Positions 34,288-42,316 of a stretch of DNA of 64,000 nucleotides are shown piece by piece; positions within the stretch are counted from its first letter, which is position 1; every line of letters begins with the position of its first letter. The notes under the pieces were generated by a model. It was given only the letters and a program-made list of their open reading frames with translations. It did no database searches and had not been told where the DNA came from. The DNA is from Drosophila miranda (taxonomy: Eukaryota; Arthropoda; Insecta; Diptera; Drosophilidae), in NCBI RefSeq assembly GCF_003369915.1, contig NC_046675.1, positions 15,376,001 to 15,440,000 of the forward strand. The letters run 5' to 3'. A program made the position numbers and the translations under genes.

Positions 34288-35856
34288 TTACTTTTCCACC
34301 AAATACATCTTGTACAGCCTCTTTTCCTTCTCGTCGATAAACTTCGGCACAAAATTTACTCTGTTTATGGTGGCGAAACCTTCGTCGAGCGTCGGTTCCT
34401 TGTACTTCTTCTTCATCATGTTGAAGACCATGTCGTTGATTTGCGAGTGTGGCGTTTCCAAGAGTTCGCGAAAGGCAATATTATGCTTAACCTGAGCCGT
34501 GGACACGTTCATCACAAAGCAGCGGCAGGGAACTTTTAGCTCGCCAGCCAGGGCAAGGAACTTTTTCCGAGACGCTGCATCCACATTGGTATTGTCCACC
34601 ACACACGATTTTCCAGAGCTCAGCAAGCGTTTGCAGGTATTCAGACAGGACTGCGTGCTGCCCAAGGTGTCTGCATTGACAATTTCATAGCCGCGTCTCT
34701 GCAGCACCTCGGCACAGAAGTGACTCTTCCCAGATCCGGGCAGGCCGACCATGATGATCATCTCACACGAGTCCTCGTCGAAGTGGACATCATTTGGCTC
34801 AAACTGGGCTATTTGGTCGTGCACGCAAGTGGGATCAAAGTCGGGCTTGTTCCACTGCTCCAATCGTTTGCCCAGGAAATGTGCTTCTGGTGTGTAGAAC
34901 GAGAGGCCAATGTTGAAGGCGAAAAGTCGATCGGCCAGCGAGTGATCCTTGCGCTGCTTGGTCGCTCCCTTGCCCATTTCGGGTCTCCCAGCGGCATCGC
35001 CGACAAAGAAGCAACGGTCCAGCTGTATGTCTACTCCGTCATTCATTTCGTTCTTGAGGTGCTCCCACATGCCGGGAAGCGGCTTGCGGTAATAGCCACC
35101 GCCGATAGCTATGAAAACTTGGATAGGTACACCCAACTTCTTAACAATTAGCTTTATCTTGACCTTGAAGTCATCCAGGGATACTTTGCCGCGTGCAATA
35201 CCGGCCTGGTTGGTGAAGAAACAGATCTTAAAGCCATCATTGTGCAATTTTTTTAGTTTCTCTGGCACCTCTGGGAAGATAATCTGCCAGTCGTCCGTGG
35301 TCTTGGGGAATACATTGCCCGACTTTGTCTTAATAATGGTGCCGTCCATATCGTAGCCGGCAATTTTCCCAGAGGCCACGACTCCAGCGCTGGTGTAGAT
35401 GACCAATTTTCCATTGGATACTGAAGCCCATTTCTCCTCCACACTGGCAGATGCGGACGCAGCTGGTGCGTCTTCCTCTGGGACGGACACAGTAGAATCC
35501 ACTGGTGGAGGGCTGAATATTACTTCGTAGCCATGCCGGCCGTAGACAATCTCCACCAGATCGCCGTGCTTCAGCGCGCATTCCGAGTTCTGCATAACCA
35601 TCACTCCGTTAATGCCGCACGGGTTCATGCCCAGAACTTTCAAGGTAATGCCACAGCTCTTGGGGTCCACTTGCAGTCGAAGCTGCTGCTTGGAGCAGCG
35701 CGAATCCCGAATCCCGGTTTCCTTGCTGCGTCCCACAAAGTTCTCGCCCGCGGACAAACGTATGGCGCTATGTTCGGCTTCCGTCGGCCTGAGAGTGCAG
35801 GTTCTCGACACAGCCTCTATGCCCACGGATCGATTTAGGTATTTAGCCAACGACAT
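34288..35856 (-). CDS. PNKP: PNKP, polynucleotide kinase 3'-phosphatase
   Basis: Intronless 522-aa protein, full family length. It repairs DNA strand-break ends by removing 3'-phosphate and phosphorylating 5'-OH. Domains in order: an FHA domain (residues ~15-115, GRSKETGIRD and SKQQLRLQVD), which binds phosphorylated XRCC1/XRCC4-type partners; a Ser/Ala-rich linker; a HAD phosphatase with catalytic DMDGT at 169-173, FTNQAGI and FFVGDAAGR; and a P-loop kinase with GLPGSGKS at 371-378 and VVDNTN. All key residues appear intact. The AATAAA signal for its transcript is probably at 34111-34116 (read on the minus strand), inside an Arl2 intron, so the two transcripts likely overlap at their 3' ends. 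Confidence 0.95.
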   Translation of the reverse strand: MSLAKYLNRSVGIEAVSRTCTLRPTEAEHSAIRLSAGENFVGRSKETGIRDSRCSKQQLRLQVDPKSCGITLKVLGMNPCGINGVMVMQNSECALKHGDLVEIVYGRHGYEVIFSPPPVDSTVSVPEEDAPAASASASVEEKWASVSNGKLVIYTSAGVVASGKIAGYDMDGTIIKTKSGNVFPKTTDDWQIIFPEVPEKLKKLHNDGFKICFFTNQAGIARGKVSLDDFKVKIKLIVKKLGVPIQVFIAIGGGYYRKPLPGMWEHLKNEMNDGVDIQLDRCFFVGDAAGRPEMGKGATKQRKDHSLADRLFAFNIGLSFYTPEAHFLGKRLEQWNKPDFDPTCVHDQIAQFEPNDVHFDEDSCEMIIMVGLPGSGKSHFCAEVLQRRGYEIVNADTLGSTQSCLNTCKRLLSSGKSCVVDNTNVDAASRKKFLALAGELKVPCRCFVMNVSTAQVKHNIAFRELLETPHSQINDMVFNMMKKKYKEPTLDEGFATINRVNFVPKFIDEKEKRLYKMYLVEK

Positions 35857-36009
35857 ATCTTGGTTTTTTAGAAATAAAAAAGGTAAACAACATTCTTTTT
35901 TTGAGGGTTTAAGTTACCATGCTACCCGTGAGTAGCGTGGGATTATTTGGCCGCCCGCCTTTTGAAGGTGGAAATTGCCAAGTCAAAGAATAGATGATGT
36001 TGGAGTACT
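35857..36009. other. PNKP upstream region and LINE 3' end
   Basis: Short spacer holding the PNKP 5' UTR and, from about 35905, the 3' UTR of the LINE fragment that follows, including a small GC-rich hairpin-like CATGCTACCCGTGAGTAGCG stretch. Confidence 0.45.
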
Positions 36010-36600
36010 GTTTATAGCTTTACATCAATTTCGTCGATGAAGTCAATTAGTGTTTGGTACGCGCTGATGATTTCTTTTTCAAATTTGTAAATGTCATAAT
36101 ACTTTCTTAGAGATGGGAAGTTTTTCTTTGTTGTGTTGTACTTGGTACAATTGAAAATTGCATGCGAGGCGTTTTCGATACTATCGCATGTATAACTACA
36201 TGCAGTAGATGCGTTACCACTAAGCAGTCTGTTGATTCTCTTAGCGTCAATGGCTTTAAGCTTAGTTTAATTTAGTAACCACGGTTTGGATGATGTTGAG
36301 GGGAAAAGCGAGCAGTAACCTCGGTGCTTGACACTAGCAAACTCGGCGTATGCTCTCTCCCATTCTGCTTTTAAAATTCTGTGTATTTCACACATAACGT
36401 CTTTAAGGTTCCAATTAACCACTGTGTATTTTCTTCGTCTGTGGGCTTCTTTGGCTGCTGCGTCAACTGAAGTGTTCTGAGGGATGTTAGTGTGTCCGGG
36501 AATGTAGTGAACCTCTACAGTTCTTAGATGTTGATTTTGTTGAATCTTTTCTATGATTTTGTAGGCGATAGATGCGATATTTGCCGATATTAATTTTTAT
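36010..36600 (-). mobile_element. 5'-truncated LINE (I/LOA-like), RNase H and C-terminal zinc-knuckle part
   Basis: On the minus strand the sequence encodes ANIASIAYKIIEKIQ, then VEVHYIPGHTNIPQN and VDAAAKEAHRR, the end of an RNase H domain. Next come LKAEWERAYAEF and a C-terminal CSYTCDSIENASHAIFNC block with the spaced Cys/His pattern found at the end of ORF2 in RNase H-bearing LINEs. A stop codon interrupts the frame after KPWLLN, so the copy is dead. Upstream domains (endonuclease, reverse transcriptase) are missing. The same fragment is present in the second segmental copy at 39648-40105. Confidence 0.8.
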
Positions 36601-36968
36601 ATTATTCCAGATCCCACATACGGTTAATAATTATTTCTCTGGACGTGGACGTGGTGGCATCGCTCGTGGAGCCTTTGGTGATTGAGGCGCCAATGGACGT
36701 GGAGCCCGTGGACGCGGAACCCCTGGAGGCGGCAACGCTGGGGGACGCGTTATCTCTGGAGGCAACAACGCTGGGGTACGCGGACGACGCGGAGATGGAC
36801 ATATCAGTAGGCGTATGCGTAGGACCATTGCGTCCATCGTCCGTGCCGTGGGGCGCCAAGCTCCACAAATCGCTGCCCCAGGAGCTGCCCAGGAGTTGCC
36901 GCAGAAGCTGCCCCAGAAGCAGAAGCAGATGCCCCACCGGGTCCGGCCGATTGCACTTGTGCAATAAT
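36572..36968 (+). pseudogene. RGG-rich open frame, copy A, interrupted
   Basis: Starts MRYLPILIFILFQIPHTVNN, then a GRGRGG-type segment, but a TGA at 36683-36685 stops it after 37 codons (GAT TGA, where copy B has GAT GGA). The remaining frame matches copy B nearly to its end. It also differs by K for M in the PQKQ(M/K)QM stretch and ends earlier (CAA TAA). Either a decayed copy or never coding. See the intact counterpart at 40082-40489. Confidence 0.45.
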
Positions 36969-37149
36969 AATTAGAATTATTAATCTTCTCATTTGGCTTG
37001 GGTACGGCTAGGGCTCTAGGGCTCTGGAAAGCACGGAATAGCCGAGCAACAGCGTTCGTTTTTGGGAGTGCCCTGTGACATCAGGACTTACTGTTATTCG
37101 AAGCCACTGTAGGCAGACGCACAAGGCACTTTTGCTCATGCAACAGTAG

Positions 37150-37545
37150 CATAAGCAAACGAGTATCGTTCCAATTGCTCAATTCCAGCTAGATAGAACT
37201 TTCAACCATGCCCACATAATTTTATCCGATTGATGAATCAATTTTATACTTGATTATGGCCATGTATTGGCCATTATATTTTCTATGGCTTTAATGAGCG
37301 AAAAAGATGACCTAGTCATGACTAGGGACCCTCAGCCCTGAAGACATATTTTTATCAAATTTATACATAAATTTTCTACAAGATATGCTCATTTTAGGTA
37401 ACGGCATTGTTTCTGGTCAATAGGTATCCGTTGAAACAGAGTCTGGCTGGTTTCTGCATTCATTGGAGAATAGGATAACAAACATTTCCTTAATTCTATA
37501 ATATCCATTTCCCTAGGGTAGACGGAATGTCGCTCAACTCACTTT
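37150..37545. repeat. dispersed repeat fragment within copy A
   Basis: 37208-37253 repeats the GCCCACATAATTTTA..ATGAATCAATTTT block of 7487-7529. The 37430-37545 part resembles 8020-8180 (TTCTATAATATCCATTTCCC and ATGTCGCTCAAC). Most of it is deleted in copy B, which keeps only the left edge to about 40746. Confidence 0.6.
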
Positions 37546-37734
37546 CGTAAATATACTGTAAGTGGTCACCCTTCTGTCGTGTCGTGCCCTGTAAAAGGCA
37601 TTTTAAAATCAAATTCAAAGATAAAGTAGCCTTTTCACTATATACTTCGCTAACGATCCCAAATTTTGTCAACTCGCCTTCAGTAGCAAACAATATCTCA
37701 TTAGATAAAGTCTAAAAAAAAATTATTCAACAAA

Positions 37735-38137
37735 ATGCAAAGAAATTTGTTACTTTCCTTGCGCGTAAGTAAATTGAATATACAATTTGGGAATTGTTAA
37801 ATATTTCAAATTTGTATTCTAACAGCCGTTGCTCCGGCGGTCCCAAGTGCTGTCTCCGCTGCATGCGACCCCGTGGCTGGTTGCGACCCCGCAGGTGTTT
37901 GCGACCCCGCGGCTGTTTCAAACTGGTTCCCTGATGCAGGCTCAGAAGAAAATCAAGGGCAAGCTCTCGCCGAAGATAGCCAAGCTGCAGAGGCAATTTC
38001 AGGAGAACAATGGAAAGCCGGTGTTCCTCAAGGGCGGACCCATGGACAACATTCTATATAGGCTGACTTGGGTCCTAGCCTTCATAGGCATCTTGGGTGA
38101 TGTCTGGCTTTGGCTTGGATATATAATATATAATTAA
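37735..38137 (+). CDS. COX7A-like mitochondrial protein, copy A
   Basis: Exons 37735-37764 and 37826-38137, phase 0, encode 113 aa. It starts MQRNLLLSLR and continues in exon 2 with PLLRRSQVLSPLHATPW, a long basic, acid-free presequence, then QTGSLMQAQKKIKGKLSP. The C-terminal half carries the cytochrome oxidase VIIa core: FQENNGKPVFLKGGPMDN and a membrane helix ILYRLTWVLAFIGILGDVW, ending LGYIIYN. COX7A at 32 kb has KKDGKPVFLKG and VLYRIT at the same spacing. The single intron sits in the presequence in phase 0 in both genes, so this copy arose by DNA duplication, not by retroposition. The presequence is longer and the C-terminal tail differs, suggesting a specialised, perhaps testis-type, subunit. 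Expression is unknown. Confidence 0.8.
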
Positions 38138-39103
38138 CGTATATAAACGAGTTACACATACAGATACACACAAAACAAATAGTCAACACAAGTACCGCGA
38201 CACTTAATTCAACCTTTTCTGCACCACATCCCTCCCAAATTCAACATGTAACACTAAATCATACAAAATCGTCGTGTTTTCTGCGCCACATCCCTCCCCA
38301 AAAGTAACATGTGACATTAAATCAAAAGAAATATTCCCGTTTTCTGCTGCTATTATTCCCGGCTAGAATAAACCAATTGGGTTTCGATAACAACTTTTTT
38401 TCTTTCCGCCGCTTGTCGATAGAGCATTCGATAGGCGTGCAGATGGTTGTGGCGGCGCCAGCGAGATATGTAGATTTACTTGTAGAATTCCAGTAAAATA
38501 TGTGTCAAATTGACATTTGGGAATTGAGATGTTTTTTAGCCGTTTATTTTTTAATTTTTAATTTCCGATCCTATGGTACTTTAAAAATATAATGTGATGA
38601 GGGTTTTCTTTCTTTTAGAAAACTCATCTGCAGTCAGTCTGGTAATATGATTAAAGACATTCCTTTAGCGAGCATATGCATGTTTATTTCTCTTCCTTCC
38701 GCTTCGTTGCCCCTACTCCTTCTTGGCAGTGCCCATGGCCAAGTGTGGGTCTTAAGACCACTCGCTGGCCGCACTCTACAGCAAAACCTAATTAACTCAT
38801 TTAGACCCGTCTCGTAAAAACATTTATATTTTTTCTGCTTTGCCACTTTACGCATTTGCCAAACGAGAAAGAAGAAACACCGAAAAAGACGGACAATGAG
38901 GGCTTCGGCTTTGGAGCTTCTCCATGGCCAGAAAGAAGATGAGCTGGGCTCTGGCCATGCAAAATCGTGGCATAATTACTGTGGCCAAATGAGCAAGCAG
39001 CCGGCGGTTCGATTTTCGATAGATTCATTCATTCCCCCCGCTGGATGCACATTTGTACTTTTACTTTTGACTGCCGGCTGCTGCCGATGGCGCCTTGAGA
39101 ATG
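38138..39103. other. 3' flank of COX7A-like copy A, no gene seen
   Basis: Contains an internal imperfect repeat of CACATCCCTCCC/AACATGT(A/G)AC at about 38224-38250 and 38285-38312. The rest is duplicated in copy B. Short frames here have no domain. Confidence 0.5.
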
Positions 39104-39647
39104 TTTTAGTTATAATAAACAAAAAAGTCGAAAGCCGACGGCGTTTGCATAATTTTTATAATTTTTAAAATAAGGAAATAAATGTGTAATTTTATTATTG
39201 TAATATTTTATATTTTGTGGTATAAATCAAACAAATAACAGCTTTTATTTAATTTCCCGCGCCCTAGTGTACCATACCCCCACCCCCTGCCCATTCTTCA
39301 TTTATTTTGTGGCGGTAGGTCAGTCCATCAAAAGACCCAAAACAAGAACCAAACTCAAATTTCAGTTCTAGCGGCCAGCAATACTAAACACACACACGCA
39401 AAGTACGTGAGAATGCATGTGCACCCATACACTAAAACATGCTGGTGGCAAAACAGAACCAGACCTGAGAGAGTTCAAAAAAATCTGAAAAGTCATACAA
39501 TCACATATTTTTGTCGAAACATATTGCGTGTGTACTAACACATGCAAAGATGTTCTCTCTGCGCTCTCTCTCTCATGATGACGTCACTCTGGGGTACTGA
39601 ACGCGCTAGCCAGTGTATACCATCTATATACTGTATGGTTACTGGTT
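39104..39647. other. spacer between the two segmental copies, repeat-like
   Basis: AT-rich start, then a stretch with many CACACA and ACATGC motifs and a CTCTCTCTC run. The end (39615-39640, ATCTATATACTGTATGGTTA) resembles the dispersed repeat at 3793-3815. Not present between other genes. May be the remnant that mediated the duplication. Confidence 0.45.
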
Positions 39648-40105
39648 GTACTTGGTACAATTGAAAATTACATGCGAGGCGTTTTCGATACTATCGCATG
39701 TATAACTACATGCAGTAGATGCGTTACCACTAAGCAGTCTGTTGATTCTCTTAGCGTCAATGGCTTTAAGCTTAGTTTAATTTAGTAACCACGGTTTGGA
39801 TGATGTTGAGGGGAAAAGCGAGTAGTAACCTCGGTGCTTGACACTAGAAAACTCGGCGTATGCTCTCTCCCATTCTGCTTTTAAAATTCTTTGTATTTCA
39901 CACAAAGCGTCTTTAAGGTTCCATTTAACCACTGTGTATTTTCCTCGTCTGTGGGCTTCTTTGGCTGCTGCGTCAACTGAAGTGTTCTGAGGGATGTTAG
40001 TGTGTCCGGGAATGTAGTGAGCCTCTACAGTTCCTAGATGTTGATTTTGTTGAATCTTTTCTATGATTTTGTAGGCGATAGATGCGATATTTGCCGATAT
40101 TAATT
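39648..40105 (-). mobile_element. LINE fragment, duplicated copy
   Basis: Same RNase H and zinc-knuckle coding remnant as at 36138-36600, including the shared stop after KPWLLN. It was copied passively with the segment, since its left end coincides with the duplication boundary. Confidence 0.8.
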
Positions 40106-40489
40106 TTTATATTATTCCAGATCCCATATACGGTTAATAATTATTTCTCTGGACGTGGACGTGGTGGCATCGCTCGTGGAGCCTTTGGTGATGGAGGCGC
40201 CAATGGACGTGGAGCCCGTGGACGCGGAACCCCTGGAGGCGGCAACGCTGGGGGACGCGTTATCTCTGGAGGCAACAACGCTGGGGTACGCGGACGACGC
40301 GGAGATGGACATATCAGTAGGCGTATGCGTAGGACCATTGCGTCCATCGTCCGTGCCGTGGGGCGCCAAGCTCCACAAATCGCTGCCCCAGGAGCTGCCC
40401 AGGAGTTGCCGCAGAAGCTGCCCCAGAAGCAGATGCAGATGCCCCACCGGGTCCGGCCGATTGCACTTGTGCAATCTGCCCTATTCTAA
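40082..40489 (+). CDS. hypothetical RGG-rich protein, copy B (intact frame)
   Basis: 135 aa. Starts MRYLPILIFILFQIPYTVNN, a hydrophobic, signal-like leader, then YFSGRGRGGIARGAFGDGG with many Gly/Arg repeats. A basic helix (ISRRMRRTIASIVRAVG) and a Gln/Pro/Lys tail follow. The leader is read antisense to the LINE fragment. An alternative is that the exon begins at the acceptor-like TATTATTCCAG ending at 40120. Two other frames are also open over the same span (minus 40112-40474 and plus 40155-40496), so base composition alone could explain the open frame. No domain recognised. Copy A has a stop. Treat as a weak candidate gene. Confidence 0.35.
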   Translation: MRYLPILIFILFQIPYTVNNYFSGRGRGGIARGAFGDGGANGRGARGRGTPGGGNAGGRVISGGNNAGVRGRRGDGHISRRMRRTIASIVRAVGRQAPQIAAPGAAQELPQKLPQKQMQMPHRVRPIALVQSALF

Positions 40490-40950
40490 TTATTAATCTT
40501 CTCATTTGGCTTGGGTACGGCTAGGGCTCTAGGGCTCTGGAAAGCACGGAATAGCCGAGCAACAGCGTTTGTTTTTGGGAGTGCCCTGTGACATCAGGAC
40601 TTACTGTTATTCGAAGCCACTGTAGGCAGACGCACAAGGCACTTTTGCTCATGCAACAGTAGCATAAGCAAACGAGTATCGTTCCAATTGCTCAATTCCA
40701 GCTAGATAGAACTTTCAACCATGCCCACATAATTTTATCCGATTGATATATACTGTAAGTGGTCACCCTTCTGTCGTGTCGTGCCCTGTAAAAGGCATTG
40801 GTCGTTTATGTTTAAATTTTAAAATCAAATTCAAAGATAAAGTAGCCTTTTCACTATATACTTCGCTAACGATCCCAAATTTTGTCAACTCGCCTTCAGT
40901 AGCAAACAATATCTCATTCGATAAAGTCTAAAAAAAAATTATTCAACAAA

Positions 40951-41353
40951 ATGCAAAGAAATTTGTTACTTTCCTTGCGCGTAAGTAAATTGAATATACA
41001 ATTTGGGAATTGTTAAATATTTCAAATTTGTATTCTAACAGCCGTTGCTCCGGCGGTCCCAAGTGCTGTCTCCGCTGCATGCGACCCCGTGGCTGGTTGC
41101 GACCCCGCAGGTGTTTGCGACCCCGCGGCTGTTTCAAACTGGTTCCCTGATGCAGGCTCAGAAGAAAATCAAGGGCAAGCTCTCGCCGAAGATAGCCAAG
41201 CTGCAGAGGCAATTTCAGGAGAACAATGGAAAGCCGGTGTTCCTCAAGGGCGGACCCATGGACAACATTCTATATAGGCTGACTTGGGTCCTAGCCTTCA
41301 TAGGCATCTTGGGCGATGTCTGGCTTTGGCTTGGATATATAATATATAATTAA
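40951..41353 (+). CDS. COX7A-like mitochondrial protein, copy B
   Basis: Exons 40951-40980 and 41042-41353 give a 113-aa product identical to copy A; I see one synonymous change (GGT to GGC in the ILGD segment). The intron and 5' flank immediately upstream are also conserved. Features are as for copy A: basic presequence, NGKPVFLKG core, one membrane helix and an LGYIIYN tail. Both genes could therefore be active, doubling dose. The ~300-bp deletion in this copy lies about 200 bp upstream of the start codon and could alter regulation. Confidence 0.8.
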
Positions 41354-42316
41354 CGTATATAAACGAGTTACACATACAGATACACACAAAACAAATAGTC
41401 AACACAAGTACCGCGACACTTAATTCAACCTTTTCTGCACCACATCCCTCCCAAATTCAACATGTAACACTAAATCATACAAAATCGTCGTGTTTTCTGC
41501 GCCACATCCCTCCCCAAAAGTAACATGTGACATTAAATCAAAAGAAATATTCCCGTTTTCTGCTGCTATTATTCCCGGCTAGAATAAACAAATTGGGTTT
41601 CGATAACAACTTTTTTTCTTTCCGCCGCTTGTCGATAGAGCATTCGATAGGCGTGCAGATGGTTGTGGCGGCGCCAGTGAGATGTAGGCTTACATGTAGA
41701 ATTCCAGTAAAATATGTGTCAAATTGACATTTGAGAATTGAAATGTTTTTTTGCCGTTTATTTTTAATTTTTCATTTCCGATCCTATGGTACTTTAAAAA
41801 TATAATGTGATGAGGGTTTTCTTTCTTTTAGAAAACTCCTCTGCAGTCAGTTTGGTAATATGATTTAAGACATTCCTTTAGCGAGCATATGCATGTTTAT
41901 TTCTCTTCCTTCCGCTTCGTTGCCCCTACTCTTTCTTGGCAGTGCCCATGGCCAAGTGTGGGTCTTAAGACCACTCGCTGGCCGCACTCTACAGCAAAAC
42001 CTAATTAACTCATTTAGACCCGTCTCGTAAAAACATTTATATTTTTTCTGCTTTGCCACTTTACGCATTTGCCAAACGAGAAAGAAGAAACACCGAAAAA
42101 GACGGACAATGAGGGCTTCGGCTTTGGAGCTTCTCCATGGCCAGAAAGAAGATGAGCTGGGCTCTGGCCATGCAAAATCGTGGCATAATTACTGTGGCCA
42201 AATGAGCAAGCAGCCGGCGGTTCGATTTTCGATAGATTCATTCATTCCCCCCGCTGGCTGCACATTTGAACTTTTACTTTTGACTGCCGGCTGCTGCCGA
42301 TGGCGCCTTGAGAATG
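41354..42316. other. 3' flank of COX7A-like copy B, no gene seen
   Basis: Duplicate of the copy A 3' flank with a few small differences. No coding feature. Confidence 0.5.

Larger units (their letters stand above)
36138..39103. repeat. tandem segmental duplication, copy A (~2.97 kb)
   Basis: Nearly identical to 39648-42316 in the same orientation. The match begins at TTGTACTTGGTACAATTG and ends at GGCGCCTTGAGAATG. It contains the LINE fragment, the RGG-rich frame, a dispersed-repeat piece and a COX7A-like gene. It has about 300 bp (roughly 37226-37525) that copy B lacks. The few scattered differences indicate a recent event. Confidence 0.92.
39648..42316. repeat. tandem segmental duplication, copy B (~2.67 kb)
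   Basis: Same order and orientation as copy A. It lacks ~300 bp of the dispersed-repeat part and has a short extra stretch (GGTCGTTTATGTTTAAA) near 40800-40816. Its left junction falls inside the LINE fragment, so it lacks the LINE 3' end at 36010-36137. Copy A therefore retains the older left context. Confidence 0.92.

Noticed and set aside
36602-36964. 120-codon minus-strand frame over the RGG segment (also at 40112-40474)
   Set aside because: It is antisense to the GR-rich frame and shares its low complexity. Ser/Thr-rich content is the expected shadow of Gly/Arg codons. Conserved in both copies only because the duplication is recent.
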